NCBI RefSeq assembly: GCF_017883985.1
Contig: NZ_PRDG01000001.1
Span: forward strand, 110,182 to 174,181
DNA length: 64,000 bases
From: Streptococcus oricebi
Lineage (GTDB): Bacteria > Bacillota > Bacilli > Lactobacillales > Streptococcaceae
Reading direction: 5' to 3'
A program made the translations under genes and the position numbers. Shown one piece after another: positions 1 to 10,119 of this stretch. The number at the start of each line of letters is the position of its first letter. Position 1 is the stretch's first letter. The notes beneath the pieces are model-generated. The model did not search any database and was not told the DNA's origin. It saw only the letters and a list, made by a program, of their open reading frames with translations.

Positions 1-570
1 TAATTCTCCATTAGATTCATATTGGCGGGTAATAATCGTACGCTCACCATTAACACCAGCCTGCTTGACCTGGCTTTGGCCTTGGGCCAATTCATCTGTC
101 TCTACTTGCTCGGTTTTATAAGGAATGCTTTCTACAGTGGTTACATCTTTAGAAGTTACAACTGCTTCTGGCAACTCATGCTTGGGTGCTTCACCAGGAA
201 CTTGACTAGTTGTGCCAGTACCTACGGCAATAATTTCCTTAACAGCTTCTTTGGTAATCTGGTTAGAGATTTCCTCGCTATGAACTAATTCTCCATTAGA
301 TTCATATTGGCGGGTAATAATCGTACGCTCACCATTAACACCAGCCTGCTTGACCTGGCTTTGTCCTTGAGCCAATTCGTCTGTTTCTACCTGCTCGGTT
401 TGATAAGGAAGGCTTTCCACAGTCGTCACGTCTTTAGAAGTTACAACGACTTCTGGCAACTCATGTTTCGGTGCTTCACCAGGAACCTGGCTAGCTTTGG
501 CTGTGCCGACCTTAACAATTTGGGCCACTGGGGCCTGAGTTTCTTGGCTTGAGACTACTTGACGGTCCAC
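1..570 (-). repeat. Tandem 285-bp (95-residue) G5 repeats
   Basis: The DNA at 1-78 is repeated without a mismatch at 286-363, except at its last bases, and similarity continues across the 285-bp unit. A more diverged unit lies at about 570-860 and another toward 1030. The repeat keeps the reading frame and encodes the G5 domains of the surface protein. Confidence 0.85.
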
Positions 571-1887
571 TTCTTGGCCGTCTACCTTATAAATACGGGT
601 AACAGTCGTTTTTTGACCTGCAACACCTGGACGGGCAATCTCACGAACCCCCTCTGCTAGGTCTTCGCTCGCTTCTTCCACAGTCGCGAATGGTAGGCTT
701 TCGGTGCTGGTTACATCTTCAGTTGTTACGACTGCCTCTGGCAACTCATGCTTAGGCGCATCACTAGGGACTTGACTAGCTTTGGCTGTGCCGACCTTAA
801 CAATTTGCACGACAGGCTCAATCGTTACTTGGTTGGAAACTTCCTCTGTCTCTAGAATCTTGCCTTCTAAGCTATAAGTGCGAGTGACGATTGTACGGGC
901 TCCCTCGACACCGGCCTGAACAATCTCTCTTTCTCCTTGAGCCAACTCCTCAGTTTCTTCCTCAATAGTCTTAAAAGGAACAGCCTCGATACGGCTACTT
1001 TCCTCTGTTACTAGTTCAGGCAAGTCATGAACGATTGGCAGACGGGCAAATTGGCTTTCACGAGCAGCCTCTTCCTGCCTTAATTTCTCTTGAGCCAAAG
1101 CCTGGGCCCGTCTCTCTTCTTCGGCTCTTCTTTCTTCTTCTGATAATTGGTCTAGTTTTTCCTGAGAATCCTTTTGATTGGGACCTAAATTTCCCTCATT
1201 TTTATCCTCTTTATTGGTTAGACCTTGATCAATCACAGGGTCGGCCTGATAGGAACCAGTCAATTTCCCAGCTTGACTCAGCTGATTTCCCTTGATGTAG
1301 CCAACATAGTCATAGCCTTGAATTTCCAAAGGAGCAGGCAGGGCCTCTCCTGGTTTCAGACTCAGGCTTTGATTATAGCTGGCTAACTCTCCGTTTGCAA
1401 TAGCCAGGGCTGATGGACTTAGAAAACTAGCTCCCAGACTGGTCACTAAAAGCATGGCCTTTAAGCTCTTCTTGCCCTTTTGTCCCTTGGTAACGACAAA
1501 AACGACCAAGGACAATCCAGTCAAGGCCAAGACAGCTTCTCTAAGATAATGGTGACCCGTATTTGGGAGTTGATTAGCTCCGAGATTGACAGTTCCCGCC
1601 TTAGGTCGATAAACCAAATAGTAGGAATCGTTCTGACTTTCAACTAATTTAGGTACTTCTTTGACAATCAAATTCTTTTCCGCATCGGTCAATTCAGCTT
1701 CCTTGACATACTGGTAGCGGATAGGTTGATCAGAGCCGTTCGATAGCTCCTCTGCCTGAACCTCCTGTGTCTGTCCTCCCAGAACAAACATAAAGAAGGA
1801 ACTCCCGATTGTCGCCGATACTAGACCGACAGACAATTTCCGAAAAGAATAGCGCCTACGCTCTTCTCCCTTAAACATCTTTTTCAT
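1..1887 (-). CDS. N-terminal part of a large G5-repeat surface protein, IgA1/Zmp-type (M26) metalloprotease family, runs off the window
   Basis: The frame is open from the ATG at 1887 to the window edge with no stop, giving about 629 residues. A streptococcal YSIRK-like export signal (YSFRKLSVGLVSATIGS) lies near residues 12-28. The sortase motif LPNTG is at residues 107-111 (1555-1569) and is followed by two hydrophobic stretches, so the anchor is at the N-terminus. That layout is the hallmark of streptococcal IgA1 protease and Zmp proteins. A charged Glu/Arg-rich linker follows, then at least three G5-type repeats of about 95 residues (conserved KHELPE and TIVTR segments). The HExxH catalytic domain would lie beyond the window, so the protease identity is inferred from architecture. 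A GGGAG ribosome site precedes the ATG. Confidence 0.82.
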   Translation of the reverse strand, partial: MKKMFKGEERRRYSFRKLSVGLVSATIGSSFFMFVLGGQTQEVQAEELSNGSDQPIRYQYVKEAELTDAEKNLIVKEVPKLVESQNDSYYLVYRPKAGTVNLGANQLPNTGHHYLREAVLALTGLSLVVFVVTKGQKGKKSLKAMLLVTSLGASFLSPSALAIANGELASYNQSLSLKPGEALPAPLEIQGYDYVGYIKGNQLSQAGKLTGSYQADPVIDQGLTNKEDKNEGNLGPNQKDSQEKLDQLSEEERRAEEERRAQALAQEKLRQEEAARESQFARLPIVHDLPELVTEESSRIEAVPFKTIEEETEELAQGEREIVQAGVEGARTIVTRTYSLEGKILETEEVSNQVTIEPVVQIVKVGTAKASQVPSDAPKHELPEAVVTTEDVTSTESLPFATVEEASEDLAEGVREIARPGVAGQKTTVTRIYKVDGQEVDRQVVSSQETQAPVAQIVKVGTAKASQVPGEAPKHELPEVVVTSKDVTTVESLPYQTEQVETDELAQGQSQVKQAGVNGERTIITRQYESNGELVHSEEISNQITKEAVKEIIAVGTGTTSQVPGEAPKHELPEAVVTSKDVTTVESIPYKTEQVETDELAQGQSQVKQAGVNGERTIITRQYESNGEL

Positions 1888-2039
1888 CTTATCTCCCTTT
1901 TTTCTTCTCCCTTTTACAGAAAAAAGCATCTTTCTATCCTAAAATCACGAGCAAGCCCTGAAATCTACTGGCAAATCATTCGCCCAGCCAGGCAAAACTG
2001 GTTTCCTAAACTCGCTTTTTAAAGGACATCAATCCATAC

Positions 2040-2075
2040 TATTCTATTAAATTCAAGTATAATATTCAACTAAAA
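2040..2075 (-). promoter_or_regulatory. Possible promoter of the G5 surface protein gene
   Basis: On the minus strand a TATACT -10-like hexamer lies in the AT-rich tract about 170 nt upstream of the surface protein start. The -35 is weak. The 1888-2238 gap otherwise shows only AT-rich sequence and the divergent promoter of the next gene. Confidence 0.3.
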
Positions 2076-2179
2076 CAACTTAAAAAAATGTACACTTTCA
2101 GCCAAAACTATCATTTTTTAAAATCCCTTATAAAAGTTTGTCCAAGAGGCTGATAAGGCTTATCTTATCTGCTGGAAAG

Positions 2180-2188
2180 TGTTATAAT
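2180..2188 (+). promoter_or_regulatory. Extended -10 promoter of the CPBP protease gene
   Basis: TGTTATAAT is a perfect extended -10 (TGn plus TATAAT) 50 nt upstream of the ATG at 2239. No good -35 is visible, as expected for this promoter class. Confidence 0.65.
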
Positions 2189-2238
2189 AAAGCTAGGGGG
2201 GAAGAAAGACAAACTTTTTAGAAAAATGAGGTGTTTTC

Positions 2239-3093
2239 ATGTTCAAACAGTTCAAACTCAATACTAGCATGCTAGCCATTAAGGCTAAAAAGCTCGGTTG
2301 GCGCCCTTTTGTCGTTTGCTATCTTCTATATGCTTTGGTGATGTCCCTGACCCGGCCCTGGCTGATTTCTACCTTTCAGTTGGGCAAACTTTGGTCCATC
2401 CTAGGCGCTTACTTTATCACTTGCCTTGTCTGCCTAGCTTTTATCACTAGCTTGGGCCACTACTCTTTCAAAGATTTGGGTCTAGAAAAAAGCAAATTTG
2501 GAAAAAATGTTCTCCAGGGTTGGCTCTATGCTAGCCTGATTCTAGGTTTGATTTTCTTGGCCAATCTAGCGACAGGAGCTATTCATGTTAACCTCAATCC
2601 ACAATTTCAGCCACTCCTCTTTCTGCTCCTACTAGTCGGCTTTAGCGTCCAGTCCTTTATGGAAGAATTTCTCTTTCGCGGTTTGATTTTTACCAATCTA
2701 GCTATCCAGATTGGCCCAGGTCTAGCTATCCTTATCAACTCCTTACTTTTTGCTCTAGGCCATGCTAGCAATGCCAGTGCCTCTCCCCTAAGCGTCATCA
2801 ATACTTTTTTAATCGGTTTTCTCTTTAGCCTCATAGCCTACTACCATGACAATCTCTGGCTGGCCGCTGCTTTTCATGCCGGCTGGAACTTCTTACTAGG
2901 TCCCGTCCTAGGAAGTGAGGTGAGCGGTTTTGAACTCCCAACTTCTTGGTTAAAGATTAGCCTACCAGATAAGCTTCAACTCCTTAATGGCGGTGCCTAC
3001 GGTTTTGAAGCCAGCATTTTAGTTAGTGTTTTGATACTCATCTTCATAGTCTACTATCTCCAAGCCATCAAAAAAAGCTCCCTCATAAAATAA
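2239..3093 (+). CDS. CPBP family intramembrane metalloprotease (Abi/CAAX type)
   Basis: This 284-residue, highly hydrophobic protein has about eight predicted membrane segments. It carries the three CPBP motifs in order: MEEFLFRG (Glu-Glu-x3-Arg, near residues 141-148), FALGHASNAS and FHAGWNF, which supply the Glu and His residues of the intramembrane active site. Family members process prenylated or peptide substrates and in streptococci are often tied to bacteriocin self-immunity, but no bacteriocin gene is visible here. GAGGTG lies 6 nt before the ATG. The gene stands alone, divergent from the surface protein gene, and ends in a strong hairpin terminator. The substrate is unknown. Confidence 0.85.
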   Translation: MFKQFKLNTSMLAIKAKKLGWRPFVVCYLLYALVMSLTRPWLISTFQLGKLWSILGAYFITCLVCLAFITSLGHYSFKDLGLEKSKFGKNVLQGWLYASLILGLIFLANLATGAIHVNLNPQFQPLLFLLLLVGFSVQSFMEEFLFRGLIFTNLAIQIGPGLAILINSLLFALGHASNASASPLSVINTFLIGFLFSLIAYYHDNLWLAAAFHAGWNFLLGPVLGSEVSGFELPTSWLKISLPDKLQLLNGGAYGFEASILVSVLILIFIVYYLQAIKKSSLIK

Positions 3094-3105
3094 GGAGCCC
3101 AAGAA

Positions 3106-3151
3106 ACATTCCCTCTCAGACAGAAAGTAGTCTGAACAGGGAGTGTTTTTT
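3106..3151 (+). terminator. Rho-independent terminator after the CPBP gene
   Basis: The arms 3106-3121 and 3130-3146 pair almost completely (ACA-TCCCT-TCAGAC against its complement) and are followed by a run of T. The hairpin also lies just past the galT stop on the other strand, where its T-tract is poorer. Confidence 0.8.
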
Positions 3152-3166
3152 ATTTCCTTTTGAACT

Positions 3167-4666
3167 TTAGTGATGCTGACTAGGGACGAGGTGACCACCA
3201 AGGCTTTCTATAAAGCGCCTAAAACCAGCTCGTCCTTGAGGGTCCCGCTTATAGACCCCCGCATCTTCTAGGACCCGACAAAAGATTTGACCGACCGATT
3301 GGCGGACCAACTCTTGGACCCGGTCTTTTTCTAGGTCAAAGTTTTGGGCCTTTAGCTCTTGGGCCCAGGCCCGGTGATAAGGGGCCAGTTCATGACTCTC
3401 CCCTAGCAAAAAGGCCTCTACTTGCTTCAATTCTTCTTTGAGCCTTGGCGGAAGGATAGCTAATCCCATCACCTCAATCAAACCAATATTTTCCTTCTTG
3501 ATGTGCTGGACATCAGGGTGGGGGTGGTAGATACCATCTGGGAACTGACTAGAAGTCTGGTTATCGCGCAGGACCAAATCCAGCTCAAACAGACCCTGTT
3601 TCAACCTCGCAATGGGGTTAATGGTATGGTGTTTTTCTCCCTTTGATTCTGCTAGAATCCCCACTTGAGGGTCCGAATAAGTCTGCCAGGCAGTCAAAAT
3701 TTTATCGGCCACATCAAGCAAGGCCTCTTTATCCTTGCTCTGCAAGCGAATGACAGACATGGGCCAGGCCACAATACCGGCCTTAACTTTCTCAAAGCCT
3801 TGGAGCCTAAAGACTTCCTCCATCGGAGCCTGCTCCATGGGGAAGCAATGCCGGCCTCCCTGGTAATGGTCATGGCTAAGAATAGAGCCACCAACAATGG
3901 GCAAGTCGGCATTGGAACCGACAAAGTAGCCTGGAAAAAGCTCTACTAGTTCCAAAATCCTGGCCATACTGGCCCGGTCAATCTTCATGGGCCGATGCTG
4001 GGCCGCTAAAAAGATACAGTGCTCTTTAAAATAAGCATAGGGAGAATACTGGAAGCCCCAAGTCTCTCCCTGCAAGTCCAGGCGGATAATCCGATGATTG
4101 CTTCTAGCCGGATGATTGAGCCGACCTAGATAACCTTCGTTTTCAAAACAGAGTTGGCATGGGGGATAGTCGCTAAGCTTGGCTTTTTTGGCCGCAGCGA
4201 TTTCCTTGGGATCTTTTTCTGGCTTAGCAAGGTTGATGGTAATCTCCAAGTCACCATAGGGACTGGCCACCCGATAGGCAATATTTTTGGATAGGGCCTT
4301 GATTTTGATATAGTCATTGGCTTGACTCTGCTGGTAAAAATGAGCCAGGGCCTGATCTGGACTTTTCTGATAATTGGTCCAAAATTCTCGATTGAGCTGA
4401 CTGGGACTGGGACTAGCTAGATCCATTAACTGGCTAGCCAATATCTCCTGCTCCGCCAGACTAGAGCCGATTTGTCCAGCTTCTTGCGCCAGGAAAACCA
4501 GCTGGTCCTTTAGGTCAATCAAGCCTTCCAGCTCTGTCTCATAGGTCAAAGGAATCTGACCAACCAAGGCCAAAACCCGATTTTGTAGATAAAGGCGGTC
4601 CAACTCCTCGTAGTGACTACTGGCAATCAACTGATCTACAAAAGCCTCCAATATTTTCTTAGCCAT
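3167..4666 (-). CDS. galT: UDP-glucose--hexose-1-phosphate uridylyltransferase (class II GalT)
   Basis: The Leloir pathway enzyme exchanges UMP between UDP-glucose and galactose-1-phosphate. At 499 residues it matches the long Gram-positive class II GalT, not the 350-residue class I form. Recognisable segments include GGSILSHDHYQGGRHCFPM (the His-rich nucleotidyl transfer region) and HHTINPIAR. It follows galK by 13 nt on the same strand, so galK-galT form one transcript. The second gene position and the shared galK promoter imply the same galactose and catabolite control. Confidence 0.95.
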   Translation of the reverse strand: MAKKILEAFVDQLIASSHYEELDRLYLQNRVLALVGQIPLTYETELEGLIDLKDQLVFLAQEAGQIGSSLAEQEILASQLMDLASPSPSQLNREFWTNYQKSPDQALAHFYQQSQANDYIKIKALSKNIAYRVASPYGDLEITINLAKPEKDPKEIAAAKKAKLSDYPPCQLCFENEGYLGRLNHPARSNHRIIRLDLQGETWGFQYSPYAYFKEHCIFLAAQHRPMKIDRASMARILELVELFPGYFVGSNADLPIVGGSILSHDHYQGGRHCFPMEQAPMEEVFRLQGFEKVKAGIVAWPMSVIRLQSKDKEALLDVADKILTAWQTYSDPQVGILAESKGEKHHTINPIARLKQGLFELDLVLRDNQTSSQFPDGIYHPHPDVQHIKKENIGLIEVMGLAILPPRLKEELKQVEAFLLGESHELAPYHRAWAQELKAQNFDLEKDRVQELVRQSVGQIFCRVLEDAGVYKRDPQGRAGFRRFIESLGGHLVPSQHH

Positions 4667-4679
4667 CTCATCCCCCAGT

Positions 4680-5858
4680 CTAGTCTAATAGGCGCGTTCC
4701 GGACGCTATCTCTGCAATATAAAAGCTAGGAGCATAGCCAACCTCTGCTAAATAGTTGGCCTCGACTGCTGCTTTAAAATCTTCCACCGCATCCTTTTTA
4801 ACCAAGGCCAGAGCACAACCTCCAAAACCAGCTCCCGTCATCCGGGCTCCCAGCACCCCCTTTTGCTTCCAGGCTGCATGGACCAAGCTGTCTAGTTCCA
4901 GGCCCGTCACTTGATAGTCATGCTCCAGAGAAACATGGGAAGCATTCATCAAACGACCAAATCTAGCCAAATCCCCCTCTTTTAGGGCTACCTCAGCCTG
5001 CAAGGTCCTTTGATTTTCCAAGACCGCATGACGGGCTCTTTTCAAACGATTTTCATCCGCTATCAGGTAGCTATACTCATCAAAATCCCCCTGGCTCAAC
5101 TGACCCAGACTGGCAATATCCAAGACCTGGTTGAGCTCGCTGAGCGCCGCCTCACACTCGGCCCGCCTTTCATTATACTTAGAGTCAGCAAGTTCCCGCC
5201 TCTTATTTGTATTCATAATAACGATAAGGTGATCGCCCAAATCTAGCGGGACCAAGCGATAGTCCAAACTATTGGTGTCCAGATAGAGGGCCTTTTGATC
5301 CGCCCCCATACCGATGGCAAACTGGTCCATAATCCCCGAATTTACCCCGATAAAGTTATTTTCAGTCTCTTTCCCAATCTTGATGAGGTCCAGGCGACTC
5401 ACCTTTAAGTCAAACAAGGTCTCAGCCATCAGCCCAATCAAGAGTTCTAAGGAAGCCGAGGAGGACAGACCTGCCCCATTGGGAATGGTCCCATAGACAT
5501 AAATGTCCATGCCCTGGTCAATTTTATGGCCCGCCTTTTGAAGAAAGTGGAGGACCCCCTTGGGATAATTGGTCCAATGGTCCTCTTTTTTATAGGTCAA
5601 ATCGGCCAAGTCTAGCTCAATAATTCCCAAATCCGCAAAATTGGCAGAGTAAAAGCGCAGGAGCTGGTCCTGGCGTTTGCGAGCCGCCCCATAAGTACCT
5701 AGACTAATGGCTGCTGGAAAGACATGGCCTCCATTATAGTCTGTATGCTCCCCAATCAAATTGATTCGCCCTGGTGAAAAGAAGGTATGGTCGGCTTCCT
5801 GTCCAAAAACAGCCACAAAATCCCGCCTCAACTCTTGGCTAGAAAGTTTTTCTGTCAT
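4680..5858 (-). CDS. galK: Galactokinase
   Basis: This GHMP-family kinase of 392 residues phosphorylates galactose to galactose-1-phosphate. The signature [15 protein letters not shown] is near residues 30-44, the phosphate loop [12 protein letters not shown] near 128-139, and the C-terminal [11 protein letters not shown] motif near 340. AAAGGAG precedes the ATG at 5858. It is first gene of galKT. Its promoter carries GalR-type operators and a cre-like site, so expression is probably induced by galactose and repressed by glucose. No galM or galE is present nearby. Confidence 0.96.
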   Translation of the reverse strand: MTEKLSSQELRRDFVAVFGQEADHTFFSPGRINLIGEHTDYNGGHVFPAAISLGTYGAARKRQDQLLRFYSANFADLGIIELDLADLTYKKEDHWTNYPKGVLHFLQKAGHKIDQGMDIYVYGTIPNGAGLSSSASLELLIGLMAETLFDLKVSRLDLIKIGKETENNFIGVNSGIMDQFAIGMGADQKALYLDTNSLDYRLVPLDLGDHLIVIMNTNKRRELADSKYNERRAECEAALSELNQVLDIASLGQLSQGDFDEYSYLIADENRLKRARHAVLENQRTLQAEVALKEGDLARFGRLMNASHVSLEHDYQVTGLELDSLVHAAWKQKGVLGARMTGAGFGGCALALVKKDAVEDFKAAVEANYLAEVGYAPSFYIAEIASGTRLLD

Positions 5859-5871
5859 AAGAATGCTCCTT

Positions 5872-5885
5872 TGAAAACGTTTTAT
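5872..5885 (-). promoter_or_regulatory. cre-like CcpA site in the galK leader
   Basis: TGAAAACGTTTTAT agrees with the catabolite-responsive element at all but the last two positions, including the central CG. It lies between the galK -10 and the start codon, a usual position for roadblock repression by CcpA. Confidence 0.55.
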
Positions 5886-5892
5886 TTCCTAT

Positions 5893-5921
5893 ATTTTAAA
5901 ATAAATTTAGTAAATAATCAA
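5893..5921 (-). promoter_or_regulatory. galKT promoter
   Basis: Minus-strand -35 TTGATT (5916-5921), 17-bp spacer and -10 TAAAAT (5893-5898). The spacer itself contains the operator-like TTTACTAAATTTATTT. Confidence 0.7.
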
Positions 5922-5942
5922 GTATTTTACTAAATTTATTTA
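5900..5942. promoter_or_regulatory. Inverted pair of GalR-type operators upstream of galK
   Basis: Two copies of the motif TTTACTAAATTTATTT face each other across about 6 bp, giving a long AT-rich inverted repeat. One copy lies inside the galK promoter spacer, the other just upstream and against the 3' end of the alpha-galactosidase gene. The same TTTTACTAA core occurs twice in the galR promoter. As an RNA the inverted repeat could also end the upstream transcript. Confidence 0.6.
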
Positions 5943-8105
5943 GGCAATTCTAATCAGATGAAGCTGTCGGCTCAAATAATCACCCTCTGCTAAAAACATG
6001 GTTAAACCGGCATACATCAATTCGGCTCCCGAGTAACACTTATCCTGCTCCTGAACTTGATAGAGGCCTTCTTCTGCCAAGCCCTTTAACCTTAAAGTCC
6101 GCTCCATCAGCTCAATCTCTCCTTGAATCCGAACATAGGTGACTAAGACCTGGTCTCGGTAGTTAAATTGCAGGGCCAACTCATTGCTATTCTTACTAGG
6201 GTTGATGAGCCGATAAGGCCGGCCCAGTTGAACTAGGGGGCGAATTTTCTTATAAAAGGCAAGATCGCTAGCCAGCTGCTCTTTTTCGCTAGAAGACAGG
6301 TTAGTCAAATCAAGTTCATAGCCGAGATTGCCCATCATGGCTACATGACTGCGCGTGGCAAGCGGGGTTAAGCGCCCCATTTGATGATTGGGGATCGCCG
6401 ATACATGGGCCCCCATAGTGATAGGCGGATAGAGATAGGCAGAACCATACTGGATAGCCAGGCGAGAAATGGCATCGCTATTATCACTAGCCCAGACCTG
6501 AGGGAAGTAACGCAAAATACCCAGGTCATAGCGGCCCCCTCCTCCCGAGCAGGCCTCAAATAAAACCTGATCATGCTTTTCTGTCACATAAGCCAGCAAG
6601 TCATATAAGGCCAGCATATAGCGATGGGACTGCATCCGCGTTTCCAGATAGCTTGAGCCATTGCCTACATTGGTCATATTGCGATTCATATCCCACTTGA
6701 TGTAGTCAATCTCATAACGACTAAGCAAATGATCCAAGACCTGCTTGAGATGGGCCAGAACCTCTGGATTGGCCAGGTTCAAAATTAACTGGTTGCGCGA
6801 ATAAGTATGCTTGCGGCCTGGAGCTTGAATGGCCCAATCAGGATGGGCCCGATAGAGCTGACTATCCTCGGAAACCATCTCCGGCTCAATCCACAAACCA
6901 AACTTCAATCCCTTGGCATGCACCTCTTGAATAAAACTTTCTAGACTTCCTCCTAGTTTTTCCTCATTGACCGACCAATCTCCCAAGGAGGAGCTGTCAT
7001 CATTACGCTGACCAAACCAACCATCATCTAAGACAAAGAGCTCTATGCCCAGTTGAGAGGCCTCATCGAGCAAGTCCAGGAGTTTTTTCCGACTAAAGTT
7101 AAAGTAGGTAGCCTCCCAATTATTGAGCAGGATAGGTCTTGGTTTAAAGGCAAAGTTTCGGGGAAGAATCTGCCCCTGAATAAAGGTCTGACTAGCCTGG
7201 CTTAGCTGGGTTAGCCCTTGACTAGAGTAGGTAATCAAGGCCAAGGGAGTCTGAAAATCTTGACCAGGTTCAAGCTCCCAGGAAAACTCCTGCTCATTGA
7301 TACCTAGCCCCAGACGGACCTCCTCTACTTGATTTTGCTGGACAAAAGCCTGAAAATTTCCACTATACATGAGCTGGAAGGCCCAGGCTTGGCCAGAGAC
7401 TTCATTGGTTTCTCTTTCACAGAGAATAAGACTAGGGGTCTGACTATGACCAGAAGCCCCTCTGTTGGAGCTGACGGTAAAGATGCCCTGACTAAGCTCC
7501 TGCCGTCCCAAGCTTTTTTCACGACCATAGGCCCCTTGAAAGCTAATCACATCATAGTCGGCCCTAGGAAAGTCCAGACAGAGACTTAAGAAGCGCTCCA
7601 GGACTACCCTTTCTGAGCCCAAATTTTCCAGCTTAGCAAAAGCACTGATTGTCGCCTCTTTCTCATAACTGGTAAAATAAAGGGTCAGTCGGAGCTGGGC
7701 CAGACTATCCTCCAAAATCAAGGCCAGACTTTCTGCCTCCTGATTGGGATAAGGATGGGGGAGACCTTGCGGCCCAAGGCCTCCTGCTAGTAGCTGGGCC
7801 TCTTTAAAGCGAAAGTCGGTTAAATCATTGGTCCCATGTTGAATCCTGATGGAGGGCTCTCTAAAGTCCCCCCAACCATGCTGGCCAAAAATTTGCCGCT
7901 GAATATCCAAGCTAAAGCCCCGATTTTCCGGATTGGGGTTGGGAGCAAAGGTATGTTCTCGCTCGATTATTTGATTGGAAAAATGATAGGTATCAATTCT
8001 CTTTCCCAGATGCTTCAACAATAAGTAACCCTCCCTTTCCTCCAGGATTAGACTTAGGCCCTTACTCTGGATATAAAAGAGATTTTTATCAATCTTAATT
8101 GCCAT
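5940..8105 (-). CDS. aga: Alpha-galactosidase, glycoside hydrolase family 36
   Basis: The 721-residue enzyme splits terminal alpha-1,6-galactose from melibiose, raffinose and related sugars. GH36 landmarks are LDDGWFG, the nucleophile segment IKWDMNRN and the acid/base segment [10 protein letters not shown]. No signal peptide is seen, so it acts on imported sugar in the cytoplasm. AGGAGG lies 8 nt before the ATG. It is divergent from an AraC-type activator, the arrangement of msmR-aga in S. mutans, but the msm ABC transporter genes are missing here. Released galactose would feed galK-galT just downstream. Confidence 0.94.
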   Translation of the reverse strand: MAIKIDKNLFYIQSKGLSLILEEREGYLLLKHLGKRIDTYHFSNQIIEREHTFAPNPNPENRGFSLDIQRQIFGQHGWGDFREPSIRIQHGTNDLTDFRFKEAQLLAGGLGPQGLPHPYPNQEAESLALILEDSLAQLRLTLYFTSYEKEATISAFAKLENLGSERVVLERFLSLCLDFPRADYDVISFQGAYGREKSLGRQELSQGIFTVSSNRGASGHSQTPSLILCERETNEVSGQAWAFQLMYSGNFQAFVQQNQVEEVRLGLGINEQEFSWELEPGQDFQTPLALITYSSQGLTQLSQASQTFIQGQILPRNFAFKPRPILLNNWEATYFNFSRKKLLDLLDEASQLGIELFVLDDGWFGQRNDDSSSLGDWSVNEEKLGGSLESFIQEVHAKGLKFGLWIEPEMVSEDSQLYRAHPDWAIQAPGRKHTYSRNQLILNLANPEVLAHLKQVLDHLLSRYEIDYIKWDMNRNMTNVGNGSSYLETRMQSHRYMLALYDLLAYVTEKHDQVLFEACSGGGGRYDLGILRYFPQVWASDNSDAISRLAIQYGSAYLYPPITMGAHVSAIPNHQMGRLTPLATRSHVAMMGNLGYELDLTNLSSSEKEQLASDLAFYKKIRPLVQLGRPYRLINPSKNSNELALQFNYRDQVLVTYVRIQGEIELMERTLRLKGLAEEGLYQVQEQDKCYSGAELMYAGLTMFLAEGDYLSRQLHLIRIA

Positions 8106-8179
8106 TTACTTGCCTCCTTTACTAGCCTTATTCTACCTTTTATTTCTAAGATAGAAAATGGAATTTTGTTGACTCTATA

Positions 8180-8188
8180 TGGTAAAAT
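8180..8188 (+). promoter_or_regulatory. Extended -10 promoter of the AraC-type regulator
   Basis: TGGTAAAAT (TGn plus TAAAAT) lies 20 nt upstream of the ATG at 8209, with AGGAGGTG between. Transcription of the divergent aga gene would start from the same 100-bp gap. Confidence 0.5.
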
Positions 8189-8208
8189 GTTAGTTAGGAG
8201 GTGGCGAC

Positions 8209-9039
8209 ATGTTTATCAATACAGAATACCAGACCAATACTATTGACTTGAGTCTTGACTTCTATGGCTACGAGGATTGCCCCGCTGGCTATTCCTTCGG
8301 GCCTGCCTTGAGGGATAATTTTGTCCTCCACTACATCAGCCAGGGCCGGGGGACCTTCCACTATCAGGACCAGGTAATAGAGCTGGCAGCCGGAGATTTT
8401 TTCCTGCTCAAGCCCGATGAACTTACCTTCTATCAGGCAGACTCCAAGGAGCCCTGGTCTTACTATTGGCTGGGCCTGAGCGGAACAAAAATTAGCCACT
8501 ATTTTCAGCTGTCAGAGATTTATCAAGATGCCTTTATCAAGGACAAGACTAGCCTAGGCAGCCTCCAAGTCGGCCAATTACTGGAAAAGATTGTCAAGGA
8601 GGCCGAGCAGGCCCATAGTCCCAGACTCTACCAGCTCCACCTTATCGGTCAAATCTATGAGCTCCTCTTTCAATTAGGACAACTAGCCCCCCAAGAAAGC
8701 GGGGACAAGGGCAGGGCTAGCTACCAACTCTACTTAGAAGCCAAGAGAATGATTGAAAGCCGCTATTCCTTAGAGCAACTGAGTATTCAAGCCATCGCTA
8801 GCGAGCTCAATATCCACCGGAGCTACCTCTCTACCCTCTTTAAGCAATACAGCAAGCTCTCACCCAAGGAACTCCTCCTTTATGTCCGCATGCAGCGGGC
8901 CAAACAGCTCCTTGAGGACACTCAAGAACCCATCAAGGTCATTGCCTCCTCGGTTGGTTTTAGCGATGCCCTCTACTTTTCTAAGGCCTTTAAACACTAC
9001 TTTAAACGAAGCCCTAGCCAGGTCCGTAAGAAAAACTAG
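8209..9039 (+). CDS. AraC family transcriptional regulator, MsmR-like
   Basis: The 276-residue protein has an N-terminal cupin sugar-sensing domain (about 15-150; RGTFHYQDQVIELAAGDFF is the typical beta-barrel turn) and a C-terminal pair of helix-turn-helix motifs (about 175-273) with SELNIHRSYLSTLFKQY and ASSVGFSDALYFSKAFKHY. It is divergent from the GH36 gene, which makes it the likely activator of aga and of raffinose/melibiose use. AGGAGGTG precedes the ATG. The symbol msmR is probable by context, but the transporter operon that would prove it is absent. Confidence 0.88.
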   Translation: MFINTEYQTNTIDLSLDFYGYEDCPAGYSFGPALRDNFVLHYISQGRGTFHYQDQVIELAAGDFFLLKPDELTFYQADSKEPWSYYWLGLSGTKISHYFQLSEIYQDAFIKDKTSLGSLQVGQLLEKIVKEAEQAHSPRLYQLHLIGQIYELLFQLGQLAPQESGDKGRASYQLYLEAKRMIESRYSLEQLSIQAIASELNIHRSYLSTLFKQYSKLSPKELLLYVRMQRAKQLLEDTQEPIKVIASSVGFSDALYFSKAFKHYFKRSPSQVRKKN

Positions 9040-9040
9040 C

Positions 9041-10109
<1,069 letters not shown>

Positions 10110-10119
10110 AGGAGCCCAG

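Noticed and set aside
22..552. Two repeated plus-strand frames near the window start
   Set aside because: They arise from the G5 repeats read on the wrong strand.
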